From assembly GCA_002317115.1 (NCBI GenBank), contig DCIP01000233.1, positions 1 through 51,457 on the forward strand: a stretch of 51,457 nt of DNA, in the 5' to 3' direction. The notes under the pieces were generated by a model. The model saw nothing but the letters and a program-made list of their open reading frames with translations, was not told where the DNA came from and did no database searches. Position numbers and translations under genes: made by a program. This DNA comes from Candidatus Scybalocola fimicaballi. Lineage in GTDB: Bacteria > Bacteroidota > Bacteroidia > Bacteroidales > Paludibacteraceae. Shown piece by piece: positions 17,318 to 24,471 of the stretch. Within the stretch, counting starts at the first letter, position 1, and every line of letters starts with the position of its first letter.

Positions 17318-18732
17318 AACCCATAATGTTGGTTGGCACTGGTAGCGACGTGGGGAAAAGCGTCATCGCTACTGCTCTTTGCCGCATCTTTAAGCAAGAC
17401 GGTTATCATCCTGCTCCGTTTAAGGCCCAGAATATGGCATTAAACTCTTTCGCCACTCCAGATGGTTATGAAATTGGTCGTGCCCAAGCGGTCCAGGCTG
17501 ATGCTTGTGGATTGCCACCTCATACAGATATGAATCCATTGCTTCTCAAACCCAATAGTGAGCATACCACACAAGTTGTGCTTAATGGAAAACCAATAGG
17601 CAATCGTTCTGCTTACGACTATTTCCGCAAAGAAGGCCGTGAACCATTGCGTCGAGCCGTACATGAGGCTTTCGACAGATTGTCAGAGAAGTATAATCCT
17701 ATTGTGATGGAAGGAGCTGGGAGTGTTTCTGAAATCAATCTTCGTGAATCAGATATCGTAAATATGTCAATGGCTCAACATGCTGGAGCCAACGTTATTC
17801 TTGTTGCAGATATAGATAAAGGCGGTGTCTTTGCCTCATGCTATGGCTCAATTATGTTGCAGACTCCTGAAGACCGTAAACTGATTAAAGGGATAATAGT
17901 CAATAAATTTAGAGGCGATATACGTCTGTTTGAAAGCGGAAAGAAGATGTTGGAAGATATTTGTGGAGTGCCGGTTTTGGGCGTGGTGCCAATGCTTCCC
18001 CACATTAATATCGACGAAGAAGACAGTGTTGCTCTCGACAGTAAGCAGAAGAGCAGAAAAGATGGATTAATCAACGTGGTTGTTGTGATGTTGAGACACA
18101 TCAGCAATTTCACTGATTTCAATGTGTTGGAACGAGATCCCCGCGTCAACCTATATTATTCAAACAATATTGCAGATATCGAATCTGCTGACATTATAAT
18201 TCTGCCTGGCACTAAAGCCACTCTTGATGATCTTCTTGAATTGCGTCGCAACGGAGTAGCCAAAGCAATCCTTATGGCTCATAAGGCGGGCAAGACTATA
18301 ATTGGAATATGTGGAGGATATCAGATGTTAGGCCAGACGGTAAATGATCCTGATGGTGTGGAAGGAAATATCCCTTCGTTACCTGGACTTGGTCTGCTTG
18401 ATATCCATACCGTGATGTCAACTGAAAAAACTACACAGCAGGTGGAATTCATGTTTGAAGGATCGATTTGTAAGGGTTACGAAATTCATCAAGGAAGAAG
18501 TGGAAGACTGGAGGATGATGAAATCGTAGAAGACAATCGTGACTATATGATTTGTGATAATGTGATTGGCACTTATATTCACGGATTTTTGGATAATCAA
18601 CCTGTAATTGATTATATATTAAAGGATTCAACACCAACGACTCTCCAACCTATTGAAGATCCTTACGATCGTCTTGCTGATCATGTACGAAAATATGTAG
18701 ATATTAATCAAATATACAGTTGGAATGATTAA
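17299..18732 (+). CDS. cobQ: Cobyric acid synthase (glutamine-hydrolysing)
   Basis: A 477-residue amidotransferase (CobQ/CbiP) that amidates four carboxyl groups of adenosylcobyrinate a,c-diamide. The N-terminal dethiobiotin-synthetase-like ATP domain begins with GTGSDVGKS and has FKAQNMALNS (about 39-48) and VMEGAGSVSEINL. The C-terminal class I glutamine amidotransferase domain has the catalytic Cys in IIGICGGYQMLG (about residue 337) and the His region near YIHGF. Length is normal. The start at 17299 lies inside cobS; ATG 17326 is an alternative but would begin right at the P-loop strand. It overlaps the next gene by 8 bases, pointing to translational coupling. Confidence 0.95.
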   Translation: MRNNFLKPIMLVGTGSDVGKSVIATALCRIFKQDGYHPAPFKAQNMALNSFATPDGYEIGRAQAVQADACGLPPHTDMNPLLLKPNSEHTTQVVLNGKPIGNRSAYDYFRKEGREPLRRAVHEAFDRLSEKYNPIVMEGAGSVSEINLRESDIVNMSMAQHAGANVILVADIDKGGVFASCYGSIMLQTPEDRKLIKGIIVNKFRGDIRLFESGKKMLEDICGVPVLGVVPMLPHINIDEEDSVALDSKQKSRKDGLINVVVVMLRHISNFTDFNVLERDPRVNLYYSNNIADIESADIIILPGTKATLDDLLELRRNGVAKAILMAHKAGKTIIGICGGYQMLGQTVNDPDGVEGNIPSLPGLGLLDIHTVMSTEKTTQQVEFMFEGSICKGYEIHQGRSGRLEDDEIVEDNRDYMICDNVIGTYIHGFLDNQPVIDYILKDSTPTTLQPIEDPYDRLADHVRKYVDINQIYSWND

Positions 18733-19705
18733 CGGACATGGTGATGACATACATAATTATGGTGGCGTAAGAATCAATTTTTCATCTAATATCTACGCTG
18801 GCTTTTCTCATGATGGATTATTCGACCATCTGAGCAAATCAATGCGTCTTGTTGCCAATTATCCAGAGCCTTCTCCGTTATCTTTGGAAAAACGAATAGA
18901 AGAAATTAGTGGATTAGATTCTGATTGTGTGATGGTGACTAACGGAGCCACTGAAGCCATTTATCTTATCGCACGTACATTTCATGGCTTTAATACGGTA
19001 ATTCCTCAGCCTACTTTTTCAGAATATGCAGATGCATATAAAGGTCTGGCGAATCAATCTGTTGATTTTCAAAGACGTAATATCTTTTGGTTTTGTATTC
19101 CAAATAATCCAACTGGCTATGTTATGCCTAAAGATGATTTGATAAGCAAAATCAAATCCAATTCAGATGATATCTTCGTGATCGACGAGAGTTATGCTGC
19201 TTATACAAAGGAATCTATAATAAGTTTGGATGAGGCTGCCAATTATGACAATGTCCTTTTGCTTCGTTCAATGACAAAGGATTACGGTGTGCCAGGACTA
19301 CGTTTGGGATATGTGGTAGGCAATTCAAATTTGCTTTCTAAGGTTAGAGATAATCGTATGCCATGGTCGGTCAATGCATTAGCCATAGAGGCCGGACATT
19401 ATTTGTTGGAGCATAAGAATGAGTATCATATCCCCGTGGATGAATTGATTGCGGAGCGTCGACGAGTGGAAAATAAAATGCATGAATTGGGTATAGCGAC
19501 GTCGCCTTCGGATTCTCACATGCTTTTATGCCGATTGTCACAAGGTAAAGCAAGTGAATTGAAAGATTATCTGATATCCAATCACGGAATTCTGATTCGT
19601 GATGCAAGCAATTTTCAGACGCTGTCTCCACAACATTTTCGTATCGCTGTCCAGACGGAAAAGGAAAATGACGAATTGATAAAAGCAATTTCACAATGGA
19701 AATAA
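18725..19705 (+). CDS. cobD: Threonine-phosphate decarboxylase-like aminotransferase
   Basis: A 326-residue PLP-dependent class I/II aminotransferase-fold protein. In this setting it should decarboxylate L-threonine O-3-phosphate to (R)-1-amino-2-propanol phosphate, the linker of the nucleotide loop. Visible signatures are the N-terminal HGDDIHNYG, VTNGATEAIYL, PNNPTGYVMP, VIDESYAAYT and the PLP lysine in SMTKDYGVPGLRLGY (about residues 181-195). The protein is slightly short for the family (usually 330-365). It overlaps cobQ and cbiB by 8 and 10 bases, which supports the assignment over a histidinol-phosphate aminotransferase, its closest relative. Confidence 0.9.
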   Translation: MINGHGDDIHNYGGVRINFSSNIYAGFSHDGLFDHLSKSMRLVANYPEPSPLSLEKRIEEISGLDSDCVMVTNGATEAIYLIARTFHGFNTVIPQPTFSEYADAYKGLANQSVDFQRRNIFWFCIPNNPTGYVMPKDDLISKIKSNSDDIFVIDESYAAYTKESIISLDEAANYDNVLLLRSMTKDYGVPGLRLGYVVGNSNLLSKVRDNRMPWSVNALAIEAGHYLLEHKNEYHIPVDELIAERRRVENKMHELGIATSPSDSHMLLCRLSQGKASELKDYLISNHGILIRDASNFQTLSPQHFRIAVQTEKENDELIKAISQWK

Positions 19706-20649
19706 TCGACGCAATTTTTTCTCATCAGCTTCCAGTTATCTTATTTTTGGCTTGGATTCTCGACCTCTGCTTTGGAGATCCAGAGTCTTTGCCGCATCCA
19801 GTGGTGTATATGGGAAAATGGATTTCGTTTGGAGAGAAACGATTGAATAGAGGAGACAATAGAAAACTCAAAGGTGCATTGTTTGCGGTGATCAGCATTC
19901 TTGGAATTGGTCTGCTTACATGGTTTATTTTTAAGTTGTTGGAACCACTGCCAATACTTCATCTCATAATTTCATCAATTCTCCTTTTTTTCTGTTTGGC
20001 AGGCCACACACTTCGCAAGGAGGTAAGAATGGTGTTTGAAGCTCTTGAAGAAGGTTTGGATGAAGGACGACGTCAGGTTGCACGAATCGTAGGACGTGAT
20101 ACTGCCCAACTAACTGCACAGGAGGTCCGAACAGCAGCGTTGGAAACACTTGCTGAGAATCTGTCGGATGGAGTCATAGCTCCATTGTTTTGGTTTGTGC
20201 TTCTTGGAGTGCCTGGTGCGATGGCATATAAGATGGTCAACACACTCGACTCAATGATAGGATATAAAAATGAGAAGTATAAAGATTTTGGTTGTTGGGC
20301 TGCTCATATCGACGACGTTGCAAACTATATTCCTGCTCGACTTACTGCTTTTCTCATCCTTGTTGCTGGAGGAATTAATTTTAAACGAATACAATTTCTG
20401 ATGAAGTATGGATCCAAACATGCGTCGCCAAACAGTGGATGGCCAGAAGCAGCGTTAGCCTCAATTCTCGATTGCCGGTTTGGAGGTCCACACAACTATT
20501 TTGGAAAAGAGTTTTATAAACCATACATTGGAGATAATCCACGACAGTTGAATATAGAGGATATGAGTAAAAGTATACGTGTTTGTCTTACTGCTGAGAG
20601 TATTTCGATGTTGTTGAGCATAATAGATCTGTTTTTTGTCTCTTTTTAA
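19696..20649 (+). CDS. cbiB: Adenosylcobinamide-phosphate synthase
   Basis: A 317-residue membrane protein of the CbiB/CobD family, which attaches aminopropanol (phosphate) to adenosylcobyric acid. Family signatures visible are LDLCFGDPESLPHPVVYMG (about residues 22-40), RDTAQLTAQEVRTAALETLAENLSDGVIAPLFW split over residues about 133-168, and MVNTLDSMIGYKNEKY. Several hydrophobic helices and the GGPHNYFG segment near the C-terminus are as expected. It is the last gene of the cobalamin run. No obvious hairpin terminator follows within the next 100 bases. Confidence 0.95.
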   Translation: MEIIDAIFSHQLPVILFLAWILDLCFGDPESLPHPVVYMGKWISFGEKRLNRGDNRKLKGALFAVISILGIGLLTWFIFKLLEPLPILHLIISSILLFFCLAGHTLRKEVRMVFEALEEGLDEGRRQVARIVGRDTAQLTAQEVRTAALETLAENLSDGVIAPLFWFVLLGVPGAMAYKMVNTLDSMIGYKNEKYKDFGCWAAHIDDVANYIPARLTAFLILVAGGINFKRIQFLMKYGSKHASPNSGWPEAALASILDCRFGGPHNYFGKEFYKPYIGDNPRQLNIEDMSKSIRVCLTAESISMLLSIIDLFFVSF

Positions 20650-20681
20650 TTCAAATATTTTTTACGATATAGATTTTGTGC

Positions 20682-20689
20682 TAAATTTG
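20682..20689 (+). promoter_or_regulatory. Possible -7 box for the small lipoprotein pair
   Basis: TAAATTTG fits TAnnTTTG and lies 99 bases before ATG 20788, implying a leader of about 90 bases. The region is AT-rich, so chance matches are likely. Confidence 0.35.
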
Positions 20690-20787
20690 CTAATGTACTT
20701 AGTCAAATAAACAATGCGAAAAATTATTAGAAGTTTTGACGCTAAGTATGAAAGAGTTAGTTTAGTTTTAATTTAATAATTTATTTT

Positions 20788-21294
20788 ATGGGTAATTTTT
20801 TTAAGTATGCTGCACTTACAGCGGCAACAGTTTTAACTGCATCTTCGTTCATTTCATGTGACAAAGAGGACGACAAGGATGAGTTTGTCAGCGAAACCAT
20901 TAAAGTGACGCTTCATTGTGATCCTGATATACTTGGCTTAGGTCCAAGTCATTCGTACCATTGGCAATGGATGAATTGTGAAGAGGCGGCGGTCGTGGCT
21001 ATTAAAAATTCGAATTCTAAATTTGATAATGTGCCTATTCCTTTAGACTCAATTCCTTTAGACTCAATTCGTTTGGACACAATTGGTTTTGATCAAGTAC
21101 CTTATACTAAATTTGATAGTATATATGTTTTTACCGGTCATGATCAAGTGTGGGAGTTTCAAACAAAAGAAACGGGTGTCAGAGAGTTGAAGTTTAACTA
21201 TTATGATGTGACTTCTGGAATTAGAAGTGATACTAATGGTGTTCACTTTTATTGTAATGAGAATTTGTTAAGAGACACTGTTATAAAATTCTAA
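20788..21294 (+). CDS. Small lipoprotein with a DSI tandem repeat
   Basis: A 168-residue predicted lipoprotein. A basic and hydrophobic signal ends in the lipobox SSFISC, with Cys24 as the likely acylated residue, followed by an acidic stretch (DKEDDKDEF) of the kind that directs Bacteroidota lipoproteins to the cell surface. The body is short and beta-rich with no family I recognise. Residues about 85-99 are a three-unit PLDSI-type repeat encoded by a 15-base tandem repeat. The signal region and the bases just before the ATG resemble those of the next gene, so the two may be a duplicated pair. Function unknown. Confidence 0.8.
   Translation: MGNFFKYAALTAATVLTASSFISCDKEDDKDEFVSETIKVTLHCDPDILGLGPSHSYHWQWMNCEEAAVVAIKNSNSKFDNVPIPLDSIPLDSIRLDTIGFDQVPYTKFDSIYVFTGHDQVWEFQTKETGVRELKFNYYDVTSGIRSDTNGVHFYCNENLLRDTVIKF
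21040..21084 (+). repeat. Three-copy 15-base tandem repeat inside a lipoprotein gene
   Basis: Units at 21040-21054 and 21055-21069 are identical (CCTTTAGACTCAATT); 21070-21084 differs at four bases. The period is a multiple of three, so copy-number change would add or remove five residues (PLDSI) without a frameshift. Confidence 0.85.
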
Positions 21295-21348
21295 TGTCTT
21301 AGATTTCGATGCTATTGTATCTTAGTGTTTAATTTAATAATTAATTTT

Positions 21349-21630
21349 ATGAGTAAATTTATTAAGTATGCTGCTTATGCGGCGATAGCAATTCTTCCAG
21401 TTTCTTCATTTGTTAGTTGTAGTGAGGATGATGAAGATCAGATTGGAGAAGGTCAAGAGATTGTTTCATTTAAGTTGTATGACCGATATGGCAAACAGAT
21501 TGGTGAAATGAATCAAGATGAGATAGATGAGTGGAAGGCACAACAAGACTCAGTTGCTGATTACTGGTATGAATACCAGGTAGAAGGATCAGACAGGGTA
21601 TACTCTGGACATTTCACAATGTTGAAATAA
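21349..21630 (+). CDS. Very small lipoprotein
   Basis: A 93-residue predicted lipoprotein with a signal and lipobox SSFVSC followed by acidic SEDDEDQ. The start at ATG 21349 gives MSKFIKYAAYAAIAILP, closely matching the signal of the gene upstream; the open frame runs further back to GTG 21325 but that adds no signal. The mature part (about 70 residues) is hydrophilic with YEYQVEGSDRVYSGHFTM at its end and has no family I know. It lies 54 bases after its partner and just before a bidirectional terminator. Confidence 0.75.
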   Translation: MSKFIKYAAYAAIAILPVSSFVSCSEDDEDQIGEGQEIVSFKLYDRYGKQIGEMNQDEIDEWKAQQDSVADYWYEYQVEGSDRVYSGHFTMLK

Positions 21631-21656
21631 AGCGATTGTCATCAATTTGATAAATT

Positions 21657-21690
21657 AAAAAGCCATAGATTTGATTCTATGGCTTTTTTA
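21657..21690. terminator. Bidirectional intrinsic terminator
   Basis: AAAAAGCCATAGA (21657-21669) pairs perfectly with TCTATGGCTTTTT (21676-21688) around a 6-base loop. A and T runs on either side let it serve both the lipoprotein genes to the left and the minus-strand gene to the right. Confidence 0.9.
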
Positions 21691-21713
21691 TTGAGTTGTA
21701 TTTGTTTTGTTCT

Positions 21714-22175
21714 TTATTCTTTAGAAATGTATGCCCAATCCTCGTCTACCATCTTGGTTAGAATGCAAATGATGGTGTCGTCAACTTTTTTGTTCCAGGC
21801 TTCAGGATTTTTGTCTTTATCTAAGATATCTCCATTGTCATCTTTCAACTCAAGAAAATTTCCTAATGTCCCAGATGTAGGGAAGAAAACACCAAAACCT
21901 TTACAATATTTGTTATCAAGCTTTGTTGTGTAAATATAATAGCATAGACCTTCGTTTTCAACTTCTGCCAAACAAGCGTAAGTTGAGTCGGATAATCTTA
22001 TTACCTCTTTTATTGAGTCTTTTGATGCAGTGATTCCTTTTATCCAATAATCTAACGCTTTTTCTTCACAAGTAGTATTTGTGGATTGTTTGTTTCCGGA
22101 ACAACCGTTTGTGATGAACGTATACAGGAGTATAGTCAATATGGATGTTATTAAAATACAAAGTCTTCTTGCCAT
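21714..22175 (-). CDS. Lipoprotein of unknown function
   Basis: A 153-residue predicted lipoprotein. The basic start MARRLC leads into a hydrophobic segment ending in a lipobox-like FITNGC, with Cys25 as the likely lipidated residue. The mature part is small, with two Cys and a pattern of beta strands (YACLAEVENEGLCYYIYTT, then CKGFGVFFPTSGTLGNF). I recognise no family. It stands alone on the minus strand between a bidirectional terminator and the ispE gene, from which it is separated by 142 bases, so it is probably its own transcript. Confidence 0.75.
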   Translation of the reverse strand: MARRLCILITSILTILLYTFITNGCSGNKQSTNTTCEEKALDYWIKGITASKDSIKEVIRLSDSTYACLAEVENEGLCYYIYTTKLDNKYCKGFGVFFPTSGTLGNFLELKDDNGDILDKDKNPEAWNKKVDDTIICILTKMVDEDWAYISKE

Positions 22176-22200
22176 AATATTAAACCTTTAATCTAAAGTT

Positions 22201-22208
22201 CAAAACTA
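22201..22208 (-). promoter_or_regulatory. Possible -7 box for the minus-strand lipoprotein gene
   Basis: On the minus strand this reads TAGTTTTG, fitting TAnnTTTG, 25 bases before the start codon at 22175. No -33 element at the ideal distance. Confidence 0.4.
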
Positions 22209-22317
22209 TGCATATTTATTTGATATTACAACATCAAAAATCACATAAAAACAAATACTTACGCCAATTTTAAGTTTTTTTAGGAATTGAATGGGATTTC
22301 CAACCTTTTTTACTCAT

Positions 22318-23133
22318 TTACAGTTTTTCGCAGAACACATAAGCGTCGCCAAACAAGCCTTCCAAATTTGGTTTTTCTTCAAAGAAACCGAATAGAGAAG
22401 ACCCGGAACCTGACATAGATGCGTAGACTGCACCTAAATCGTAGAGTTTCTCCTTGATTGCCGCTACAGACGGATGCAAAGCGAAGATTGTCTTTTCAAA
22501 ATCGTTCTCCAACTTGCCTTTCCACTCTTTCATTGGCAACGCTACTATCTCTCTACAGTTGATTTTAGCTGGTGCAGGAGTGATGCCACGGAAGGCGTCG
22601 GCTGTGGAAACATGCACGTTTGGCTTGACTAAGACGAAATAGTAGCCGCTAAGATTCACGTCGATATCGGAAAGAATCTCACCTTTACCTTCTGCGTACA
22701 TTGGACGGTTGTAGATGAAGATAGGACAGTCGGCTCCGATAGTAATGGCTATCTCAGCCATTTTTTCGTTGCTCCAACCAAGATTATAATGCTCGTTCAT
22801 CATACGGATCATAAACGAAGCATCTGCGCTTCCTCCACCGATTCCGGCTCCAAACGGAATGCTCTTCTGCAAATGGACATTGGCGTCAAACGTGCGGCCG
22901 GCTGCTTTCTCCACAGCACGGAAAGCTCTCACCACAAGATTCTTCTCAACATCACCGTCGACTTCCAATCCTGTCTGCACAAACTGCAATCCTTTCTCGT
23001 CTGAATCTGAAAGTTCAAGGGCGTCGCAAACGGGGATAGGGTAGAACACTGTCTCCAAATTTGAATAACCGTCTGGGCGACGACTTACAACATTAAGTCC
23101 TAAATTTATTTTAGCATTTGGAAATGTTATCAT
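22318..23133 (-). CDS. ispE: 4-diphosphocytidyl-2-C-methyl-D-erythritol kinase
   Basis: A 271-residue GHMP kinase that phosphorylates the 2-hydroxyl of CDP-methylerythritol in the MEP isoprenoid pathway. Visible signatures: N-terminal FPNAKINLGLNVVSRRPDGY (catalytic Lys and start of the fold), the ATP-binding GHMP motif PFGAGIGGGSADAS (about residues 91-104), IGADCPIF with the conserved Asp, and the C-terminal MSGSGSSLFG. Length is typical. It is divergent from the M16 peptidase gene, with facing promoters in the 74-base gap. It stands alone on the minus strand here. Confidence 0.95.
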   Translation of the reverse strand: MITFPNAKINLGLNVVSRRPDGYSNLETVFYPIPVCDALELSDSDEKGLQFVQTGLEVDGDVEKNLVVRAFRAVEKAAGRTFDANVHLQKSIPFGAGIGGGSADASFMIRMMNEHYNLGWSNEKMAEIAITIGADCPIFIYNRPMYAEGKGEILSDIDVNLSGYYFVLVKPNVHVSTADAFRGITPAPAKINCREIVALPMKEWKGKLENDFEKTIFALHPSVAAIKEKLYDLGAVYASMSGSGSSLFGFFEEKPNLEGLFGDAYVFCEKL

Positions 23134-23160
23134 AATTCACGCTTTTTAATCGATTTTATG

Positions 23161-23168
23161 CAAAAATA
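23161..23168 (-). promoter_or_regulatory. Predicted -7 box for ispE
   Basis: On the minus strand this reads TATTTTTG, 27 bases before the ispE start at 23133. It faces a -7 box of identical sequence on the plus strand at 23182-23189. Confidence 0.55.
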
Positions 23169-23181
23169 CGCTTATTTCAAC

Positions 23182-23189
23182 TATTTTTG
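23182..23189 (+). promoter_or_regulatory. Predicted -7 box for the M16 peptidase operon
   Basis: TATTTTTG, 18 bases before ATG 23208 and 13 bases from the divergent ispE box, so the two promoters share their upstream DNA. Confidence 0.55.
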
Positions 23190-23207
23190 CATTAAAGTAG
23201 CATTTTT

Positions 23208-24461
23208 ATGGTCAAAACAAATAGGTTCACACTTGATAATGGTTTGCACGTTGTGCATTTGGAGGATAAAACGTCTCAGACAGTCACATTGAATACTGTT
23301 TTCGACGTTGGTTCTAAGGATGAGGATCCGGAGCATACAGGATTCGCACATCTTTTTGAGCATCTGATGTTTTCAGGCTCCGTCAATGTGGACGACTATG
23401 ACGCTGTGCTCCAGAATGCTGGAGCCTATAATAATGCCTTCACTACTCAGGATCTGACTAACTATTATGTTGTGATTCCTGCAGTGAATGCTGAGATCGG
23501 GTTCTGGGTCGAGTCGGATAGAATGTTGTCGTTGGCATTCAATGACAAGGGACTTGAGGTTCAGCGTGGAGTGGTGAGCGAGGAGTTTAAGGAGCGTACT
23601 TCGAATAAGCCATACGGTGATGCTTATCACCATCTTTTTGCTATGATGTATCCCGCCGACCACACCTATTCGTGGCCAACGATTGGTAAGGAGATCAAGC
23701 ATATCCAGGATGCTACAATGTCAGATGTGAAGGATTTTTTCTTCTCTCATTATGCTCCTAACAATGCCTATCTTGCTGTCGTTGGAAATATCTCTCTTGA
23801 TGAAGTGAAGCGATTGGTGGAGAAGTATTATGGAGATATTCCTTCTCGCGACGTGAAAAAACGTAAGATGGTTGAGATTCCAGAGCAGACGGAGGAGCGA
23901 AGAAAAGAGGTGCGTGGAGATGTTCCGAATGACAAACTCTATATGATTTTCCGTTCATCCGCTCGTCTTGACTCTGATTACTATGCTTCTGACATCCTTT
24001 CTGATGTTTTGTCGAATGGAATGTCGTCGCGAATGTATAAGAAATTGATTGTGGAGACGCGAATGTTCTCATCTATCGACGCTTGCATACGTGGTAGTCT
24101 TGAAGACGGTTCTTTCTATGTGGTTGGAGTTCCGAATGATGGATTCTCACGTGAGGAGTGCGAGGCTGCGATTTGGACTGAGTTGGAGAAGTTGAAGAAC
24201 GAATGTGTTGAGGCTCTTGAGTTGGAGAAGGTTGTGAATAAGTATGAGGCGACGCAGATTCTTTCCGACCTTTCAGAGTCAGCAAAGGCAGAACGTCTAA
24301 GCTACTATGAGATGATTGGTGAGCCAGAGTTGATCAATACAGATTTCGACAATTATTCAAAGGTGACTCCATCGGAGTTAAGAAGCACTGCGGAGAAGAT
24401 TTTCCGTCATGAGAATTGCAATGTGCTTTGGTATATGAAGAACGACAGCGATCGCGAATAA
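23208..24461 (+). CDS. M16-family zinc metallopeptidase
   Basis: A 417-residue peptidase of the pitrilysin/insulinase clan. The inverted zinc motif HLFEH (His47, Glu50, His51) and the distal Glu in VVSEEFKER (about residue 125) complete the metal site. The second, inactive-type half follows from about residue 190 (YLAVVGNISLDEVKRLVEKY), so this is a standard two-half chain. No signal peptide is visible, which suggests a cytoplasmic peptidase. It begins a tight plus-strand run with a porin and a solute-binding protein, which could place it in peptide use; that is inference. Confidence 0.93.
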   Translation: MVKTNRFTLDNGLHVVHLEDKTSQTVTLNTVFDVGSKDEDPEHTGFAHLFEHLMFSGSVNVDDYDAVLQNAGAYNNAFTTQDLTNYYVVIPAVNAEIGFWVESDRMLSLAFNDKGLEVQRGVVSEEFKERTSNKPYGDAYHHLFAMMYPADHTYSWPTIGKEIKHIQDATMSDVKDFFFSHYAPNNAYLAVVGNISLDEVKRLVEKYYGDIPSRDVKKRKMVEIPEQTEERRKEVRGDVPNDKLYMIFRSSARLDSDYYASDILSDVLSNGMSSRMYKKLIVETRMFSSIDACIRGSLEDGSFYVVGVPNDGFSREECEAAIWTELEKLKNECVEALELEKVVNKYEATQILSDLSESAKAERLSYYEMIGEPELINTDFDNYSKVTPSELRSTAEKIFRHENCNVLWYMKNDSDRE

Positions 24462-24471
24462 TTGAATTTTG

